In this document: one piece after another, positions 26,181 to 35,520 of the stretch
How positions within the stretch are numbered: position 1 is the first letter of the stretch
How the letters are laid out: the number at the start of each line of letters is the position of its first letter
Assembly: GCA_017858515.1 (NCBI GenBank)
Contig: JAFMBM010000005.1
Coordinates: 22,440-86,439 of the forward strand
Direction of reading: 5' to 3'
Length of the DNA: 64,000 bases
DNA from: Cryomorphaceae bacterium
GTDB lineage: Bacteria; Bacteroidota; Bacteroidia; Flavobacteriales; Schleiferiaceae
Translations under genes and position numbers: made by a program
The notes under the pieces: generated by a model
What the model was told of the DNA's origin: nothing
What the model saw: the letters and a program-made list of their open reading frames with translations, nothing else
The model's database searches: none

Positions 26181-27700
26181 TAGCCTAAAGTCTGAATAGC
26201 TGAATCCATTCTTAGGAGACACTCGGGTTTTCCAAGAATTTCGGCAATTGAAAATGCAGAAGGTCCGGTGAATCTTCCTGTTAGAGCAATGCGAAATATA
26301 GGGCCTAATTGCCCGAAGGAAAGGCTTCTCTCGCTTAATTCAAGGCCAAAGGCCTTTTCTATGGCGGCTGCCGTAAAAGTGGGTAATTCAGACAGTCTAT
26401 CTTTTAATGAACGAAGTTGAGATGCAGAGTCTGGCTTCCATTTTTTGCTTACCGACTGGGGGTCGAATTGTATTGGCTTAAAGAAGAAATCTCCTTCCTC
26501 AATAATATCGGCAGGAAAAATGGCTCTTTCCTTCATTAATTGACAAATGGAAGCCAATTGGTCAGGAACGGCAATTTTCTGTTTTTCAAGTTCGGTTTTA
26601 ACATCTTCGGATAGATGTGCTCCGGTTCTACGTCTGAGGTATTGCTGATTGAACCACTTCGCTTTTTCGAAGTCGAATTTTGCACCGGATTTACTAACGC
26701 GCTCAAGAGAAAACTCTTCAACTAGTTGGTCCAAAGAGTATATTTCTTGATCGGTTCCCGGATTCCATCCTAAGAAGGCAAGCATATTCACGAAGGCATC
26801 AGGATAAAATCCTTTCTCGCGATAGCCACTGGCTGTTTCAGCGGTTTCTTTATTTTCCCAGTCAATTGGGAATACTGGAAATCCCAGGCGATCGCCATCT
26901 CTCTTACTTAATTTACCATTTCCATCGGGTCGAAGTAATAAGGGTAAATGAGCAAACTGGGGCATATTTTCTTCCCAGCCTAAATATTTATAGAGTAGAA
27001 CATGCAGGGGGGCAGAAGGAAGCCACTCTTCGCCACGAATAACATGGGTGATCTTCATTAGATAGTCATCTACAACATTAGCCATGTGATAGGTTGGCAT
27101 GCCATCAGACTTAAAAAGTACTTTGTCATCCATATTACTGGTATTTACACTTACCCAGCCGCGGATGGTGTCGTTCAGACGAACCTCTTCATTGCGTAAT
27201 AGCTTAATGCGTACAACGTACTCATCTCCTCGAGCAAGCCGTTCCTCTACCTCCTGTTGAGGAAGGGTTAGGCTATTTTTCATCTGCGTGCGAGAAATGT
27301 GGTTGTATTGCCAGTTAACACTTCCAGCTGCTTTAGCTCTCTCACGAATGAATTCAAGTTCTTCAGCGGTGTCAAAGGCATAATAGGCATGACCCTTTTC
27401 CAATAATAAATCGACATATTGTTTATAGAGAGGTTTGCGTTCACTTTGTCTATAAGGTTCGTCGCCAGGAAGATTCCATGGAGATTCATCGGGAATGAGA
27501 TTACACCATTCTAATGCTGTGCGTATGTATTCTTCGGCCCCTTGAACAAAGCGTGTTTGATCCGTGTCCTCTATTCTTAAAATAAATTGACCGCCATGTT
27601 TTTTAGCAAAAAGGTAATTGTAAAGTGCTGTACGTACCCCGCCCATGTGAAGGGGCCCTGTAGGACTGGGTGCAAATCGTACTCTTGGTTTTATAGACAT
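26180..27700 (-). CDS. gltX: Glutamyl-tRNA synthetase
   Basis: Class I synthetase charging tRNA-Glu (and possibly tRNA-Gln, since gatC shows that the amidotransferase route exists). The ATG at 27700 gives MSIKPRVRFAPSPTGPLHMGG, the standard start with the HIGH motif (LHMGG); an 18-residue longer form is not credible. The KMSKS motif is KLSKRDGD (about residue 255). 506 residues, normal length. The folB start overlaps its stop by one base, indicating coupling. Confidence 0.96.
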   Translation of the reverse strand: MSIKPRVRFAPSPTGPLHMGGVRTALYNYLFAKKHGGQFILRIEDTDQTRFVQGAEEYIRTALEWCNLIPDESPWNLPGDEPYRQSERKPLYKQYVDLLLEKGHAYYAFDTAEELEFIRERAKAAGSVNWQYNHISRTQMKNSLTLPQQEVEERLARGDEYVVRIKLLRNEEVRLNDTIRGWVSVNTSNMDDKVLFKSDGMPTYHMANVVDDYLMKITHVIRGEEWLPSAPLHVLLYKYLGWEENMPQFAHLPLLLRPDGNGKLSKRDGDRLGFPVFPIDWENKETAETASGYREKGFYPDAFVNMLAFLGWNPGTDQEIYSLDQLVEEFSLERVSKSGAKFDFEKAKWFNQQYLRRRTGAHLSEDVKTELEKQKIAVPDQLASICQLMKERAIFPADIIEEGDFFFKPIQFDPQSVSKKWKPDSASQLRSLKDRLSELPTFTAAAIEKAFGLELSERSLSFGQLGPIFRIALTGRFTGPSAFSIAEILGKPECLLRMDSAIQTLG

Positions 27701-27719
27701 AAGGTAGAAAGTGAGCGGA

Positions 27720-27727
27720 CAAAGATA
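27720..27727 (-). promoter_or_regulatory. Candidate gltX -7 element
   Basis: Reverse strand TATCTTTG, 19 bases before the gltX ATG. A TTTG (27755-27752) lies 24 bases further upstream, slightly wide for the -33 box. Confidence 0.35.
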
Positions 27728-27765
27728 CAGTTGAGAGGGGGTAGGGAATACCAAACTGCATTAGG

Positions 27766-27773
27766 TAACTTTG
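27766..27773 (+). promoter_or_regulatory. Candidate -7 element for the DUF4175 operon
   Basis: TAACTTTG fits TAnnTTTG and lies 4 bases before the ATG at 27778, again implying a nearly leaderless transcript. Confidence 0.4.
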
Positions 27774-27777
27774 TATT

Positions 27778-30700
27778 ATGACGAGAGATCCAAAGAAGGA
27801 ACTAAAGGCCTTCATTTTAAGGTATCATGGACAACAAGCAATTACAGGCTTAGTGATGTTTATTACCCTTGGCGTTAGTATCTGGTTGGTTTTTGCGGTA
27901 ATAGGGTTCTTTGGCCTACACGATAGAGCGTTGAGGACGGCACTCTTCTTCATATACTTAGTTGTATTTGTTGCTCTTTCTATAAAGTATTGGATTCCAG
28001 GTGTTTTGGCTTTGGTTGGATGGAGGAATCGACTATCTGAGAAGGAGGCGGCACGTATTCTAAAGAGATGGATGCCCGGTATAGACGATAAGTATGTGAA
28101 TCTAATTGAGCTAGAGGAATCTGATTATCGTCTTATTAGTCCAGGTCTGTGGAAATGGGGGGTAGAAAAGAAAGCAGCGGAGGTCAGTGGCTTTCCATTG
28201 GAGATTGCTAGTCCCTGGAAGGACGTAAGACCCGCATTGAAGTGGCTTATGTTACCAGTTGTTCTTGTATTGTTCTTTATTGTTTTAGGCAAGTGGAACT
28301 GGGTTCAAGAGGGTTCGACTGCAGTATGGTCCTATCAGAGGGAAATATTGCCAAGGGCCCCTTTTGAATTTGTTTTGAATGAAAAAGTTTTTCTGGTTGA
28401 AAGGGGAGGCTCTGTACGAATAGAATTGGCGACAAGGGGAGAAATTGAACCCGATATGATTCATTCAGATTTTAATGGCATTCAACAAAAGTTGAGAAAA
28501 GAAGGTCAATCATGGACATTGATGTTACCGAATGTTATGAGCTCTGGCAAGGTTTATTTCGAAGGAGGAGGATTAAGGAGTAAGCCAATAGAGGTGTTAG
28601 TTGTAGATGTTTCTCGCCTTGAGAACGTGAAGTTATTGCTGAGGTACCCCAAGTATTTAGGGAGAGAGACTGAAGAAAGGGAGTGGTCAAACAGAGTTGT
28701 TGTTCCACGTGGAACCGAGATTCTGGTGGAAGCGGATAAGGTGGCGGTGAATGAATGGAGGGCTAGTTACAGAAATCGAGGTCTTGCGTTATTGGAGAAT
28801 GGTTTTTCATTGCTTGCAATTGAAGGTGGCAAGGTAGATATAGAGCTTTTAAACGGCCTCAATAAATGGGTTTCTTGGGGTGGATTAGATGTTGAAGTGG
28901 TTTTGGATGAAAGACCCACAATTGATGTGAGCTATGAAGGGGGCGATTCTCTTGTTAGAGCAGATTTGCTTGCCTCAGATGATTTCGGAATACGGTCTCT
29001 AACATGGGTTCTGTTTGAGAAAAGCACGGAGTTATGGCGTAAAGAACTTTCAGGCCCCCAAGCAGGAAGTATTTCTATGTCGCACAAGGTTAACAAAGAT
29101 TGGTTATTGAGAAATTTTCCAACTGCTGATTCTTGGGCGTACAGTGTTTTGGATAATGATGCGCCAGCAGGGTATAAGTCCAGTATTTCTGAAAGATATA
29201 GATTGGAGCGAGTAAGTGAGGAAGAGAAGTTAGAAGCTTTGCGGAATCAAACAGCGAATATGAGTAGTGGAGCCAATAATTCGCAGAAGGAGTTGATGGA
29301 ACAGAAAAAGCTGCTTGAGCAGTTAGCAGCTGAATCAAGAGGGTCGAAAATGAATTTTGGCGAGCGGAATAAGGTGGAAACGCAAGTAGAGAAATTGAGG
29401 AAGAATCAGGAGGCGAGACAGAAAAGACTACAAGGGTTAGAAGAAAGTTTGAAGGACCTTAAGACCGATTCTAAAGCAGAGGATAAGGAGGAAATCCTAA
29501 ATCGAATTGAAGAAGCGAAGGAGAAGAGTGCTGGTGTTGATTTGGAGAAACTTCAGGAGCTATTAAACAAAGAGAAGAAGGAAGAGCTTTTAAAGCTTTT
29601 ACAAGAAAGTCAAAAGAAGGAGAAAGAGGCGGTCTTTACAGAAAAACAATTGGCGGAGTTACTAAAGAGATTGGATGTGGAACTGCAGTTCGAACAAAGT
29701 TTGGAGCAATTAGAGGGTTTAAAGGATAAACAGATGGAGCTTGCTAATAGAGAAGATTTAGATGAAAGTGAGCAAGAGAAGCTAAATGCCGAAATAGAGA
29801 ATTGGAATAAAGAGTACGAGGAATTGCTAGAAAGTAATAAGGGACTAAAGGAAGATTTTGATATAGAAAGCTTAGAGAAGGAACGATCGGAGGTGTTGAA
29901 AGAAGCATCCGAGGCGGCGGCGGCAAGCAAGTCCGGTGATTCAGAGATGGAGCAGAAAGAGCAAAAAGAAAGTGCTGAGAAGTTGGAGGAGATGTTGAGT
30001 GCTTTGAGCGCTATGTCGGAGTCAATGAACAATGATTCACATGAAGAGAACATGGAAACCCTTAGGCAGATTCAAGACAACCTAATTCTTTATTCACAAA
30101 GGGAGGAGGCTATAGGAACCAAATTGAACCAGATGGATCCAAAAGACCCTTCTATTACGGTTTTAATGCAAGAACAGCAGGAACTGCAGCAAGGAGCTGT
30201 AGTTATAGAAGACAGTCTTCGGGCTTTGGCAATGAGGGTTCCCATGATTGGTAAAACCATTTTTGGCGCATTGGCACGTATGAATATGGGCGCTTCCTCC
30301 GCGAAGCTTGCTTTAGCAGAAAGGGAGGTGGCCAAAGGTCAGGCTGAGACACGATATTCTATGATGGCAGCGAATGAACTAGCTCTTTTACTTGATGAGG
30401 TAAGCAAAAAAATGCAGGCTCAGTTAAAGGGAATGAAGGCTGGGAAGAGTAGTTGCAACAAGCCTGGAGGGGCCAAACCAAGTCCTTCTGGAATGAAAGC
30501 AGAGCAGAAAAAGTTGATGAAAGAAATGGGGGATAAATTGGGAAAAGGGAAAAAGGGTGAGAAGAAGGGTGAAAAGGGAAAGGACGGAAAGAAGGGTGAA
30601 AAAGGAAAGGAAGGCGAGGGCTTATCTGGAAAGGAATTCTCTGATTTATTGCAGAAGCAAGAGGCTTTGAGACAAATGTTGCAGGAGATGATAAAGGAGG

Positions 30701-31032
30701 ATGGTTCGTTAGGCCTTGGGGGAAGTGGTGAAGAGTTAATGGAATTAATGGAAGAAAGCGAAAAGGAGTTAGCAGAAATGGTTTTGAATGCAGCTTCTTT
30801 AGAGCGGCAGAGAGAGATTGAGAGCAGGCTCTTGGAGGCGGAGGAGGCTTTGCGCGAAAGGGGTGAAGAGGAGCGAAGAGAGAGTAAGGGGTCTGAGAGA
30901 AAAATGGAGTTCATTGGTGAGTGGGGCTCAAAGGATGCAGACTCACAAAACGAAATAGAAAGAATTAAGCAAGACCCGATACGGTACAAAAGCTTTTATA
31001 AAGAGAGAATCATTAAGGTGCCTAGTCGATGA
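27778..31032 (+). CDS. DUF4175-type membrane protein with long coiled coil
   Basis: A 1084-residue protein. Two or three N-terminal membrane segments (about 20-45, 55-80, 155-175) precede a beta-rich extracytoplasmic part (about 190-490). Residues about 490-780 are highly charged coiled coil (EKLEALRNQTANMSS and following), and about 880-925 is a Gly/Lys/Glu repeat tract (GKGKKGEKKGEKG). Conserved in Bacteroidota, function unknown. It overlaps ybeY by 4 bases and heads the DUF4175-ybeY-mnmG cluster. The coding strand is extremely purine-rich, which creates long false frames on the opposite strand. Confidence 0.85.
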   Translation: MTRDPKKELKAFILRYHGQQAITGLVMFITLGVSIWLVFAVIGFFGLHDRALRTALFFIYLVVFVALSIKYWIPGVLALVGWRNRLSEKEAARILKRWMPGIDDKYVNLIELEESDYRLISPGLWKWGVEKKAAEVSGFPLEIASPWKDVRPALKWLMLPVVLVLFFIVLGKWNWVQEGSTAVWSYQREILPRAPFEFVLNEKVFLVERGGSVRIELATRGEIEPDMIHSDFNGIQQKLRKEGQSWTLMLPNVMSSGKVYFEGGGLRSKPIEVLVVDVSRLENVKLLLRYPKYLGRETEEREWSNRVVVPRGTEILVEADKVAVNEWRASYRNRGLALLENGFSLLAIEGGKVDIELLNGLNKWVSWGGLDVEVVLDERPTIDVSYEGGDSLVRADLLASDDFGIRSLTWVLFEKSTELWRKELSGPQAGSISMSHKVNKDWLLRNFPTADSWAYSVLDNDAPAGYKSSISERYRLERVSEEEKLEALRNQTANMSSGANNSQKELMEQKKLLEQLAAESRGSKMNFGERNKVETQVEKLRKNQEARQKRLQGLEESLKDLKTDSKAEDKEEILNRIEEAKEKSAGVDLEKLQELLNKEKKEELLKLLQESQKKEKEAVFTEKQLAELLKRLDVELQFEQSLEQLEGLKDKQMELANREDLDESEQEKLNAEIENWNKEYEELLESNKGLKEDFDIESLEKERSEVLKEASEAAAASKSGDSEMEQKEQKESAEKLEEMLSALSAMSESMNNDSHEENMETLRQIQDNLILYSQREEAIGTKLNQMDPKDPSITVLMQEQQELQQGAVVIEDSLRALAMRVPMIGKTIFGALARMNMGASSAKLALAEREVAKGQAETRYSMMAANELALLLDEVSKKMQAQLKGMKAGKSSCNKPGGAKPSPSGMKAEQKKLMKEMGDKLGKGKKGEKKGEKGKDGKKGEKGKEGEGLSGKEFSDLLQKQEALRQMLQEMIKEDGSLGLGGSGEELMELMEESEKELAEMVLNAASLERQREIESRLLEAEEALRERGEEERRESKGSERKMEFIGEWGSKDADSQNEIERIKQDPIRYKSFYKERIIKVPSR

Positions 31033-31484
31033 AACAAAAAATTCTTGAAATCGAAGACACCGAGGTTTTTCGTTGGCCTTGGACCCAGTTGCAATTAGAA
31101 GAGTGGCTGTGCGATGTTGCAAACATGCATAATAAGTCATTGGGAAAGTTGAAGGTTTGTATCGTTTTAGATCAGGATCTTTTGAAGAAGAATGTGGAGT
31201 TCTTAGACCATGATACGCTTACAGATATTATCACTTTTGATTATAGCAGTCGGTTTCGCTTAAAAGGAGAGCTTTGGATCAGTATAGATAGGGTGCTAGA
31301 GAACGCCACGAATCTTAAGTTGAGTCTAGAGGAGGAATTGTTGAGGGTAGTTGTACATGGCTTGTTGCATTTGTGTGGTCAACAGGATAAAACAGAAATG
31401 GAATCCAAAGAAATGAGGGAGAAAGAGAATGAGGCGTTAGTTAACTGGAATAAAAGAGCGGTTCCACGTGGAACATTGATATGA
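31029..31484 (+). CDS. ybeY: Endoribonuclease YbeY
   Basis: Zinc-dependent RNase involved in 16S rRNA maturation. The 151 residues carry LTDIITFDY and the motif HGLLHLCGQQDKT (H110, H114). The third zinc His of the usual HGxLHLxGxDH motif is replaced: Asp120 is followed by Lys. The same change is common in Bacteroidota, so the ligand set must differ. Both ends overlap its neighbours by 4 bases (ATGA), so it is coupled to DUF4175 and mnmG. Confidence 0.92.
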   Translation: MKQKILEIEDTEVFRWPWTQLQLEEWLCDVANMHNKSLGKLKVCIVLDQDLLKKNVEFLDHDTLTDIITFDYSSRFRLKGELWISIDRVLENATNLKLSLEEELLRVVVHGLLHLCGQQDKTEMESKEMREKENEALVNWNKRAVPRGTLI

Positions 31485-33343
31485 TGGATTACGATGTAAT
31501 AGTAGTTGGTGCGGGGCACGCGGGCAATGAGGCTGCTGCGGCTGCGGCCAATATGGGATGCAAAACCCTTATGGTTACCATGAATATGCAAACCATTGGT
31601 CAAATGAGTTGTAATCCCGCTATGGGTGGTGTGGCGAAAGGACAGATTATTCGCGAAATTGATGCTCTAGGTGGATGTTCTGGCATTGTTTCAGACAAAA
31701 CAATGATTCAATTCCGAATGCTTAATCTTTCGAAGGGACCAGCCATGTGGTCTCCAAGGACACAGAATGACCGTTGGATGTTTGCAGAAGAGTGGCGCTT
31801 GAGTCTAGAGCGAATACGCTTGTTGGATTTCTATCAAGATATGGTGGTAGACCTATGTGTTGAAAACGGAAAGCTTAAAGGAGTTGTGGGTTCAAGTGGT
31901 CAGATCTTTAAAAGTAAAACGGTAATTCTAACCAGCGGAACCTTTCTAAATGGAGTGATTCATATCGGTGAAAGGCAGTTGGGCGGCGGACGTGCGGGAG
32001 AAAAGGCCTCTCATGGAATTACAGAATGTCTTAATAAACTGGGCTTCGAATCGGGTAGAATGAAAACAGGCACTCCTCCGAGGATCGATGGAAGAAGCTT
32101 AGATTACTCTCAGTTCGAAGAACAGAAGGGCGACCTAGCTATACAGAGATTTAGCTTTACAAAGACACCTATTCCAAAGACTCAGAGAAGCTGTTGGATA
32201 GCACACACTAATTCTGAGGTTCATGATCTTCTTCGAACGGGCTTCGACCGTTCTCCTATGTTTAATGGAAGAATTCGTGGCTTAGGACCTCGATATTGTC
32301 CAAGTATTGAGGATAAAATAGATCGCTTCGCTGATAAATCCAGTCATCAGCTGTTCATAGAACCAGAAGGGTGGAATACAATTGAAATCTATTTGAATGG
32401 ATTTTCTACAAGTCTTCCAGAAGAGGTACAGCAAAATGCGCTGCGAAAAATAAAGGGGTTTGAGAATGCAAAATTCTTTAGGCCAGGATACGCTATTGAA
32501 TACGATTATTTCCCCCCCACTCAATTGAGTCATACTTTAGAAACCAAGAAAGTAGAGGGACTGTATTTTGCTGGCCAAATAAATGGCACTACAGGCTATG
32601 AAGAAGCCGCGGGACAAGGAATTATGGCTGGAATTAACGCTGCGAGAAAGGTAAAAGGAGAGACGCCTATTGTTCTGAATAGAGACGAGGCCTATATAGG
32701 CGTTCTGATTGATGATTTGATCACTAAGGGAACGGAAGAGCCCTATCGCATGTTTACTTCAAGGGCAGAATACAGAATTCTCTTGAGACAAGACAATGCC
32801 GATCAAAGACTAACTCCTTTAGGGCATTCTATTGGACTCGCGTCAGAAGAGAGACTCCTGAACTTAAGAGATAAAGAATCAAAGGTGGCTTCCCTTAAGC
32901 GTGCTTGGGAAAACGTAAGCGTTGGTCCTGAGGAACTAAATCCTGTTTTGGAGGCAGCGGCAACGGCAGAGGTTACTCAAAAGGCTAAAGCAATAAAATA
33001 CCTGTCGCGCCCACAACTCTCAATTCAACAGTTACTGAGGGTAGAAAAGCTGCGCAGTATAACAGATGAGATCACAACGGACACAGAATGTCTTGAACAA
33101 TTTGAAATTGCAACGAAATACGAGGGATACATTGATCGAGAGCGCGAAAACGCTAAGAAATTGCATCGACTTGAAGGGATTCATATACCCAAAGACTTTG
33201 ACTATTTTCCGTTGAACTCACTGAGTTTAGAGGCAAGACACAAACTAGATAACCAAAGGCCAGAAACCATCGGACAAGCTTCGAGAATTAGCGGGGTGTC
33301 ACCATCCGATGTACAGGTCTTGCTGGTTTTCATGGGCAGATAA
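31481..33343 (+). CDS. mnmG: tRNA uridine-5-carboxymethylaminomethyl modification enzyme MnmG
   Basis: FAD protein that, with MnmE, modifies U34 of tRNAs reading NNA/NNG codons. The Rossmann motif is VVGAGHAGNEAA (7-18); SCNPAMGGVAKGQ, GTFLNGVIHIGE and GQINGTTGYEEAAGQG are intact, as is the C-terminal helical domain. 620 residues, normal. Two adjacent Met codons make the exact start ambiguous by one residue. mnmE is not in the window. Confidence 0.96.
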   Translation: MMDYDVIVVGAGHAGNEAAAAAANMGCKTLMVTMNMQTIGQMSCNPAMGGVAKGQIIREIDALGGCSGIVSDKTMIQFRMLNLSKGPAMWSPRTQNDRWMFAEEWRLSLERIRLLDFYQDMVVDLCVENGKLKGVVGSSGQIFKSKTVILTSGTFLNGVIHIGERQLGGGRAGEKASHGITECLNKLGFESGRMKTGTPPRIDGRSLDYSQFEEQKGDLAIQRFSFTKTPIPKTQRSCWIAHTNSEVHDLLRTGFDRSPMFNGRIRGLGPRYCPSIEDKIDRFADKSSHQLFIEPEGWNTIEIYLNGFSTSLPEEVQQNALRKIKGFENAKFFRPGYAIEYDYFPPTQLSHTLETKKVEGLYFAGQINGTTGYEEAAGQGIMAGINAARKVKGETPIVLNRDEAYIGVLIDDLITKGTEEPYRMFTSRAEYRILLRQDNADQRLTPLGHSIGLASEERLLNLRDKESKVASLKRAWENVSVGPEELNPVLEAAATAEVTQKAKAIKYLSRPQLSIQQLLRVEKLRSITDEITTDTECLEQFEIATKYEGYIDRERENAKKLHRLEGIHIPKDFDYFPLNSLSLEARHKLDNQRPETIGQASRISGVSPSDVQVLLVFMGR

Positions 33344-33355
33344 TCGTATTCAAAA

Positions 33356-34237
33356 ATGAGAAGTGAAAATCAATGCCCAGTATGTGGCAACAATCATCTT
33401 GAGAAGGTATTCAAAGTTCTGGATTTTAGAGGGAGCGATGAAGCCTTTGATTTAAAGCGATGTACGGCCTGTAGCTTTATCCTAACAAGCCCACGGCCAC
33501 AGGATGCAGAGCTTGGAAGGTATTATCCAAAAAGCAGTTATGTTTCTCATAATGAGAGGCCTACTGGTGTGTTTGATCGAATTTACTTTCAAGTTCAAAA
33601 AGCTAATCTCAGAGATAAGCTAAATAAAATTCAACTTTATTCTAAAAAAGGGTTTTTATTGGATTATGGTTGTGGATCGGGTTCCTTTTTAGGCTTCATG
33701 CAACAAAATGGTTGGATGGTTGAGGGAGTAGAACTGTCAAAAGAAGCCGCCGAGATTGCGTCTAAGCGAACCAACTCGAGCATCTGGAGTCCAGATGAGT
33801 TTGTAATTCAGCCGAATAAGTACGATGTGATAAGCCTTTGGCATGTGTTAGAACATTTGCCAGACTTTGAGAGGGTCATCGATAAATTAAAGGCAAGCCT
33901 AAAACCAGGAGGAATATTATTGATTGCCGTCCCCAATCACAAATCGTATGATGCCCAATTTTTTGGGAATAAGTGGGCGGCTTGGGATGTACCCATTCAC
34001 TTATGGCATTTTAACAAGGAGGTAATAAATAGGTTGGCGAAAAAGTGGAAAATGCAGTTCCTTGAAACACTTCCAATGCCTTTTGATGCTTTTTATGTAA
34101 GCATGCTTTCTGCTCAAAATCAAAAAAGCAAAGGCTGGTTCCTGAAGGGTGCTTGGATTGGATTGTTATCTAATTTTAAGGCAAAGAGAAATAAAGAAGC
34201 TTCGAGCCTGATCTATATTCTAAAAAAGGGCAATTAG
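33356..34237 (+). CDS. Class I SAM-dependent methyltransferase with N-terminal zinc ribbon
   Basis: A 293-residue protein. The first 45 residues have two Cys pairs (CPVCG and CTAC) forming a zinc knuckle, as in the methyltransferase-type proteins linked to surface polysaccharide or lipid modification. The SAM site is LLDYGCGSGSFL (about 98-109), with VISLWHVLEHLPD and LKPGGILLIAVPN following. Substrate unknown. It lies 12 bases after mnmG in the same direction and ends at a terminator. Confidence 0.85.
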   Translation: MRSENQCPVCGNNHLEKVFKVLDFRGSDEAFDLKRCTACSFILTSPRPQDAELGRYYPKSSYVSHNERPTGVFDRIYFQVQKANLRDKLNKIQLYSKKGFLLDYGCGSGSFLGFMQQNGWMVEGVELSKEAAEIASKRTNSSIWSPDEFVIQPNKYDVISLWHVLEHLPDFERVIDKLKASLKPGGILLIAVPNHKSYDAQFFGNKWAAWDVPIHLWHFNKEVINRLAKKWKMQFLETLPMPFDAFYVSMLSAQNQKSKGWFLKGAWIGLLSNFKAKRNKEASSLIYILKKGN

Positions 34238-34310
34238 AGACCCTTAGAGCTCTTTTTGTGCCTCGCTGGTGTCTTGTGTCTCGGATCAAAAGAAAGTTTA
34301 AAAAAACACC

Positions 34311-34331
34311 GCCTGAGCGATAGGCTTTTTG
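34311..34331 (+). terminator. Bidirectional rho-independent terminator
   Basis: GCCT, 7 bases, AGGC, then TTTTT on the plus strand; on the minus strand the stem is followed after a few bases by a run of seven T. It separates the convergent methyltransferase and holB genes. Confidence 0.6.
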
Positions 34332-34336
34332 TGCGC

Positions 34337-35467
34337 CTAATCCTTCATTTTGTAGGTTCGCATCAATTCTGTACTCAAAGCGAATAAAACGGGTTTGGGA
34401 TTTAGATTTCTTCCGATTTCAAAATGCGCTAGATCCAAAGCATCCAACATTCTTTTTAATCGTTTTGGATTAAAGAGGCGCGAGAATCCCTCCATGCGAA
34501 ATTCAACTTTTTGAAAAGAAGGGTGACTAAATCCCGACTCCAGAATTCGTTCGCCCAAACTTTCCTTAAAGAGAAAACTAGAAAAACTAATGAATCCTTG
34601 AAGTCCTTCACGACTCATACGAGCCATATCATTTATCCAAGGCACAATTTCTAAAAGGCGCGCATTGTAGCACATTCGGCTCCAGCTTACAAACTCTGCG
34701 GCGAATTCTTCGAGAGAAACATCCGTATGCGCTAATCGAAAAGCTTTTGCAACATCTCCATCGCAAAAGCGACTGGCAAGTTCTGCCATTTCTGGCTTAA
34801 CAGAATGTGTATCTTTTAGATATTCACTTATTTCCTCCTCCTTTAAGGTAGGTAAATGAATTTGTTGGCAACGACTCAAGATGGTTGGAAGAACCGTTTC
34901 GGTAGATCGCACAATTAGAATGAATACGGTGCCGGGTTCTGGCTCTTCAATGATCTTAAGCAACTTATTGGCGGCAGAAGCATTCATCCTCTCGGCCATC
35001 CAGATAATTACAATTTTCCAAGGACTATTAAAAGTCTTCAATTGGGTTTTGTGCAGAATATTCTCTGCTTCGCGAGTAGAGATAAGGGGCTGCTTCTTGT
35101 CATCACCCAATGTAGTGAGCCAATCATTTAGATCGAAGTAGGTCCTGTTTAAACAGAGCGATCGCCATTCTGGCAAGTAATAATCGGTGGTTTGCTTTTT
35201 CGTTTCATCGTTGATGATAGGAAAGGATAGGTGTACATCTGGATGAGCAAGCTTTGAAATCTGAAGACAACTGGAGCACTTCCCGCAAGAGTCTTCTTCG
35301 CTGCGGTTGGTACACTGAAGATAGCGCGCATAGGCCCACGCCAAGGCAAAGGCACCGCTTACCAGGTGTTCGCGAATTAAAACGGCATGCGCAATTCTGC
35401 CTTCGCGAGCAGACTGGAGCATCTGTTTTTTAATGAAATCCTGACCAATTACATCCGAATAAAACAT
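34337..35467 (-). CDS. holB: DNA polymerase III delta' subunit
   Basis: Clamp-loader subunit. The ATG at 35467 gives MFYSDVIGQDFIKKQMLQSAREGRIAHAVL, the standard start; a 16-residue longer form is unlikely. CTNRSEEDSCGKCSSC gives the zinc-binding Cys module, and AERMNASAANKLLKIIEEPEPGTVFIL with LPTILSRCQQIHLP matches the AAA+ core including the SRC motif. 376 residues. Confidence 0.93.
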   Translation of the reverse strand: MFYSDVIGQDFIKKQMLQSAREGRIAHAVLIREHLVSGAFALAWAYARYLQCTNRSEEDSCGKCSSCLQISKLAHPDVHLSFPIINDETKKQTTDYYLPEWRSLCLNRTYFDLNDWLTTLGDDKKQPLISTREAENILHKTQLKTFNSPWKIVIIWMAERMNASAANKLLKIIEEPEPGTVFILIVRSTETVLPTILSRCQQIHLPTLKEEEISEYLKDTHSVKPEMAELASRFCDGDVAKAFRLAHTDVSLEEFAAEFVSWSRMCYNARLLEIVPWINDMARMSREGLQGFISFSSFLFKESLGERILESGFSHPSFQKVEFRMEGFSRLFNPKRLKRMLDALDLAHFEIGRNLNPKPVLFALSTELMRTYKMKD

Positions 35468-35476
35468 GCTACAAAT

Positions 35477-35510
35477 TTGGACTATTCCGCTTGCAAATCC
35501 CATAAATTTG
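35477..35510 (+). promoter_or_regulatory. Probable pgk promoter
   Basis: TTG (35477-35479), 23 bases, then TAAATTTG (35503-35510), 10 bases before the pgk ATG. Spacing is at the upper end for the phylum. Confidence 0.45.
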
Positions 35511-35520
35511 AACACAAATA

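Noticed and set aside
29610..30053. Minus-strand open frame of 147 codons, rich in Ser/Phe
   Set aside because: It is the antisense of the purine-rich coiled coil of the DUF4175 gene; such codons create long stop-free frames opposite.
30420..30989. Minus-strand open frame of 189 codons, Ser/Phe/Pro-rich
   Set aside because: Antisense of the Gly/Lys/Glu repeat tract; repetitive PFFPF pattern mirrors the sense repeats.
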